From assembly GCA_014843695.1 (NCBI GenBank), contig CM026386.1:85551111-85615110 (forward strand): DNA of 64,000 nucleotides. The letters are read 5' to 3'. This stretch comes from Archivesica marissinica (Eukaryota > Mollusca > Bivalvia > Venerida > Vesicomyidae). The notes below the pieces were generated by a model, which had not been told where the DNA came from, made no database searches, and was given only the letters and a program-made list of their open reading frames with translations. The position numbers and the translations under genes are program-made. This document shows, one piece after another, positions 59,244-64,000 of the stretch (within the stretch, counting starts at the first letter, position 1; every line of letters begins with the position of its first letter).

Positions 59244-59909
59244 AATTAAAATTAATAATATGGTCAGTACTTGGGTTCAAATCTCATAATTCTATATTTC
59301 GTGCACTTGTGGTAAATGTTAGCAGTCCATGATGATACACAGAAACAATATTTAAGCTCAGTCAAGTATTTTGTTCTGTAATTTGACCTCGTGACCTCAT
59401 TTTCTAATGTTTCGAAACTGTTATGTATCAACATCAACAGGAACTGACACACCGGCAATCTTCAAATACATTCCGAAAAGTTCATAAGAATATAATTATC
59501 TAGTCAAATGTAATTGACTTTTATTGTTAATCCAGTGACCTAGAATCAAGACATTCGGATTTTGTAATATCATATTTTATGATCAAGCTTGAACAAGAAA
59601 TGAAGATGATACCGAGTCCAAAACATAACTCTTAATTTAACCTACTGACCTAGTTTTAACAGAACTTGCTGATTATTTCACTAATAAAATTTTAGTTTAT
59701 ATGATTGTTATTGTTATATACATGTACCGGTATATAGAGCAATAAAATATCAATACAAAAACCTTTATTACACACAATGTAAATACTGACACCACATGTT
59801 CACAACCACAATTTTACAAATGACAAGATCGTTTGAATAGTAAGTCCATTAAAAACTGAGGCAACATATTATGATTATCAAAACACATTCATCACAAATT
59901 AACAATTAG

Positions 59910-60672
59910 TATCATGTATCATGTAGTAACAGACTTGTACAAGAGTGGGACACGGTAGTATCATGTAATAACAGACTTGTACAAGAGTGGGACACGGTAG
60001 TATCATGTATCATGTAGTAACAGACTTGTACAAGAGTGGGACACGGTAGTATCATGTAATAACAGACTTGTACAAGAGTGGGACACGGTAGTATCATGTA
60101 ATAACAGACTTGTACAAGAGTGGGACACGGTAGTATCATGTAATAACAGACTTGTACAAGAGTGGGACACAGTAGTATCATGTAGTAACAGACTTGTACA
60201 AGAGTGGGACACGGTAGTATCATGTAATAACAGACTTGTACAAGAGTGGGACACGGTAGTATCATGTAATAACAGACTTGTACAAGAGTGGGACATGGTA
60301 GTATCATGTAATAACAGACTTGTACAAGAGTGGGACACGGTAGTATCATGTAATAACAGACTTGTACAAGAGTGGGACACGGTAGTATCATGTAATAACA
60401 GACTTGTACAAGAGTGGGACACGGTAGTATCATGTAATAACAGACTTGTACAAGAGTGGGACACGGTAGTATCATGTAATAACAGACTTGTACAAGAGTG
60501 GGACACGGCAGTATCATGTAATAACAGACTTGTACAAGAGTGGGACACGGTAGTATCATGTAATAACAGACTTGTACAAGAGTGGGACATGGTAGTATCA
60601 TGTAATAACAGACTTGTACAAGAGTGGGACACGGTAGTATCATGTAATAACAGACTTGTACAAGAGTGGGAT
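59910..60672. repeat. 42-bp minisatellite
   Basis: About 18 units of GTATCATGTAATAACAGACT plus TGTACAAGAGTGGGACACGG; two early units carry a duplicated ATCATGT (TATCATGTATCATG). Confidence 0.97.
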
Positions 60673-60730
60673 ACCGATTAGGATAACTCAAAAATAGAGG
60701 GAACCCAACAATTGATAGACAATCATTGAT

Positions 60731-60810
60731 CATGTTACCCTGGGGCAGGACTATTCATGTTACCCTGGGACATGACTATTCATGTTACCCTGGGGCAGGA
60801 CTATTCACTA
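60731..60810. repeat. 27-bp triplet repeat
   Basis: Three units of CATGTTACCCTGGGGCAGGA plus CTATT, immediately after the 42-bp array. Confidence 0.85.
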
Positions 60811-61373
60811 ATGTTGTGTCAGTTTGGTAGTCTCATACATAAAAATTATATTTCTAAAAATGTCCAAAAATGTTACAAAATATTTGAGATTAAAAACCTA
60901 CAAATAGTAGCACATTATGTTAGCTACCAACCCAGCAGTGTTGCACAATTAGCACTTTAATTGCTCTGTGTGTTTGTATCTTCACTTGATATTTAAAAAT
61001 TAATATGTATCTTCAAAGTGTATTTTATATTTTAATATCTTTCAAAAATGTATATTTTTGTGCAAAATTGGAGATTTTTAAATCTTTCTAAACAAAATTT
61101 CCAAGTACAAAATAGTAAGCTGTGTTAAAAGTTTTTAATATCTTTTTCCAAATACAAATGATTAAACATCAAAGATTTTATAATCCTTTATACTGATAGC
61201 ATAATTATTACTATGTTAATAAAGGAAACTAAATTTGCTAATAAAACACTAAACAAAATATCGTTGAAATGGTTCACAATTATGTTTCATTTACAAAATG
61301 TTGTTAATTGGTGCACATTGTATAAAGCTATGCACATCAACCCATTTCATTCTGGATACATTTAAAGGCTTTT

Positions 61374-61438
61374 GCAAACAACATAGATCCAGATCAGCCG
61401 CAGTCTGATGTGTGCTGATCAGGATCTATGTTGTTTGC
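61374..61438. repeat. Dispersed hairpin repeat
   Basis: GCAAACAACATAGATCCAGA and its complement separated by about 20 bases; same family as the two hairpins at 45873-46043. Confidence 0.75.
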
Positions 61439-61618
61439 TACATAGCCAAGTATCTTAGCAAGATCATCTGAATATTCTATGTTCTTTGCGAATACTTCAC
61501 ATGAAACAATTCGACACCCCCATTATATTTTATGAATGATTTTAGACACTCTTGCACAACATATTATGGCACTTATATTAGGGTTGATAGCTACGTATGT
61601 ATGTTTTTTGTTTTTTTC

Positions 61619-61946
61619 ATGTACAATCTCACATACTCAATGTACAATCTCACATACTCAATGTACAATCTCACATACTCAATGGCACGCTAAGTATGCA
61701 TGTACAATCTCACATACTCAATGTACAATCTCACATACTCAATGTACAATCTCACATACTCAATGTCAATCTAAGATACTATGTACAATCTCACATACTC
61801 AATGTACAATCTCACATACTCAATGTAGTGTTCAATCTCACATACTCAATGTACAATCTCACATACTCAATGTACAATCTCACATACTCAATGGCACATA
61901 TGCATGTACAATCTCACATACTCAATGTACAATCTCACATACTCGA
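61619..61946. repeat. 21-bp minisatellite
   Basis: Units of TGTACAATCTCACATACTCA, interrupted by short diverged segments (GGCACGC..., GTCAATCTAAGATAC). Confidence 0.94.
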
Positions 61947-62147
61947 TGGCACGTAGGTAGAAATAGTTTCCAAATTGTCATACAAGATTCTCAAAGACAT
62001 TTATTCATTACAATTTTCTCCAAAATAAATAAGCACTTATTCCTCTTCATCAAAGGTTGTGACATACACATTAAGCACTTATATACACAAAATCTATGAG
62101 CTTATATACAATATATAATACAAAATAGAGGAGCATTGACATGTTCC

Positions 62148-62368
62148 AGAGTAGCTCACCCGGTAATCTTAGTTTGAAGCTGAAAATAATATTTTTGTCA
62201 AGATGGCCGCCAAGATGACCATTTTGGATTTCGGATCAAAATTCATCAAATGATTTTCAAACTTGGTGTCATTTGAAGCAACTGTATACAGATTGACAGA
62301 CAACCGAGGCAGGACGCTGGTGACCCACCTATACCAATAGCTCACCTTGAGCATAACCTAGGTAAGCT
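62148..62368. repeat. Probable interspersed repeat
   Basis: Bounded by GTAGCTCACCCGGTAA and the roughly complementary AACCTAGGTAAGCTAA, with an internal AAGATGGCCGCCAAGATG segment. Resembles a dispersed element but I cannot classify it. Confidence 0.35.
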
Positions 62369-62523
62369 AACAAGTACATGCATATTGAGGAGTCTGGAAA
62401 CATGCAAAATTGTCATTCTGCTTAGAAACGCTAGTCTGAATATCATACATAGTCAAGAGTTCAATACATTTCATATCTTAAAGAAAAACAACTAAATGGC
62501 TTCATGTCCACAATTTAAAGGAT

Positions 62524-62650
62524 AAATTTAAGATTTGCTGTGTATGTATTAAATTTAAGATTTGTGTGTATGTATTTAAAATTTAGTTTAAAATTTAAGA
62601 TTTGCTGTGTATGTATTTAAAATTTAAGATTTGCTGTGTATGTATTCATA
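62524..62650. repeat. Short degenerate tandem repeat
   Basis: About four copies of a unit including TTTAAGATTTGCTGTGTATG with variable spacing. Confidence 0.75.
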
Positions 62651-62837
62651 TTCTTTGGAATATTACCTACAATACCTCATAAGATAAAAATGTAAACTTC
62701 AAAAAAGATACAAGGAATGTTTTAATTCCAACAGAGGGATAGGGACACATTTTAATTTCCATATTCTTTCTAGTTACCGTAATCGTCTATGTATAAGCCG
62801 CACTTTCTAGTTATCTTGTTCCAATGTGTTGCTCATT

Positions 62838-63225
62838 CTAAGGGTTCAACGAAGCCAAGTATTTAGGAGTAATCAAGCCAAGTTCTAAGGGTTCAACGAA
62901 GCCAAGTATTTAGGTGTAATCAAGCCAAGTTCTAAGGGTTCAACAAAGCCAAGTATTCAGGTGTAATCAAGCCAAGTTCTAAGGGTTCAACGAAGCCAAG
63001 TATTTAGGAGTATCAAGCCAAGTTCTAAGGGTTCAACGAAGCCAAGTATTTAGGTGTAATCAAGCCATGTTCTAAGGGTTCAACGAAGCCAAGTATTTAG
63101 GTGTAATCAAGCCAAGTTCTAAGGGTTCAACGAAGCCAAGTATTTAGGAGTAATCAAGCCAAGTTCTAAGGGTTCAACGAAGCCAAGTATTTAGGAGTAA
63201 TCAAGCCAAGTTCTAAGGGTTCATC
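62838..63225. repeat. 47-bp minisatellite
   Basis: About eight units of TTCTAAGGGTTCAACGAAGC followed by CAAGTATTTAGGTGTAATCA; GGAGTAA and GGTGTAA variants. Confidence 0.96.
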
Positions 63226-63760
63226 TGGCTTATGAAGAAATTATATCTATAATTCTTTCATTTTATCAGACTGACCTTAATTACAACCAATCGTGTGAAG
63301 GTTAATGCCATGTTTTATCACATTTTAATAATATCATTTGGAGGAGATTTGTTCAAAGCAGTTGCCTTTAATCTGACCGTATTTGAACTTGCCAAGTTTC
63401 ACTAAATTATACACGGTAGTTTCAGAGTAGATGCCATTTTAAAGCAAAATAGTGGTGCCAGACAATCCATTTATGTCAACAATGTATGCAAGTTTTTTAT
63501 GCCAGCAATATTAATATTAAACGTGGTAAAAGCGACGTACGCACATTCACATTATGATCCGTTACGGAGAAAGTCAATCGAAAAAAGAACTAACCTGGTC
63601 AAAAATAAGATTATATATTTTTCAGCTATATTCAAGTAAATTAAAAATGTAAAAATGTATGGATTTCATTACTGCAAAACTTGTGTAAAACTTGTGTAAA
63701 ACTGATTTTGAAACAAATTGTATGATAGCAACTTTCTTAGTAAATGTGACAATCAGTTTG
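63226..63760. other. Unique AT-rich stretch before the terminal gap
   Basis: Nothing recognised. Confidence 0.45.
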
Positions 63761-64000
63761 NNNNNNNNNNNNNNNNNNNNNNNNNNNNNNNNNNNNNNNN
63801 NNNNNNNNNNNNNNNNNNNNNNNNNNNNNNNNNNNNNNNNNNNNNNNNNNNNNNNNNNNNNNNNNNNNNNNNNNNNNNNNNNNNNNNNNNNNNNNNNNNN
63901 NNNNNNNNNNNNNNNNNNNNNNNNNNNNNNNNNNNNNNNNNNNNNNNNNNNNNNNNNNNNNNNNNNNNNNNNNNNNNNNNNNNNNNNNNNNNNNNNNNNN
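63761..64000. other. Assembly gap, continues past the window
   Basis: N bases only. Confidence 0.98.

Overview
This is a eukaryotic, almost certainly metazoan, genome window. It has GT/AG introns, non-LTR retrotransposons, tRNA-derived SINEs, many classes of DNA transposon and very abundant minisatellites. The mix of elements (I/Nimb-like LINE with a 3' end resembling molluscan repeats, SWIM/YqaJ-THAP transposon, FLYWCH/MULE elements, hAT-BED element, palindromic hairpin repeats) suggests a lophotrochozoan, most likely a bivalve mollusc. The phylum is an inference; nothing seen is diagnostic of a species. There are three N gaps: 10938-11937 and 44858-45857 (each exactly 1000 N) and 63761-64000 (runs off the window).

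Layout. (i) 1-3276: a 39-bp minisatellite, a transmembrane (TM) exon on the minus strand, a 31-bp minisatellite, and the stub of a second TM exon. (ii) 3275-10936: a complete THAP/DDE_Tnp_4 plus SWIM/YqaJ DNA transposon (ISL2EU/IS4EU-like) inserted in that second exon. Its own centre is filled with MITEs. (iii) 11938-17520: a 68-bp satellite fused directly to a second 31-bp array (17524-18373), followed by another TM exon. (iv) 19936-26240: a dead piggyBac transposase gene split by a LINE with a 9-bp target duplication and by a 30-bp satellite that appears to have grown out of its own coding sequence. (v) 27757-28597: a hAT element with a BED finger. (vi) 28700-32540: a second copy of the region (i) module with intact TM exons, carrying a TA-target MITE instead of the large transposon. 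(vii) 33236-40640: arrays of 33, 46 and 20 bp, the last split by a Tc1-like transposon. (viii) 41685-43917: three related Mutator-like elements, one nested in another. (ix) 46240-63225: a long series of further minisatellites (34/39, 72, 19/21, 30, 57, about 25, 36, 40, 42, 21 and 47 bp) separated by short AT-rich stretches with SINEs and MITEs.

Tandem arrays make up roughly 26 kb, about two fifths of the sequenced bases. The only host coding sequence I can support is a set of short TM-encoding exons on the minus strand, all with phase 1-1 boundaries. They look like parts of a duplicated membrane-protein gene or gene family whose introns have filled with minisatellites. The long reading frames running through arrays are by-products of repeat periods divisible by three, or of monomers lacking stops, and are not called as genes.
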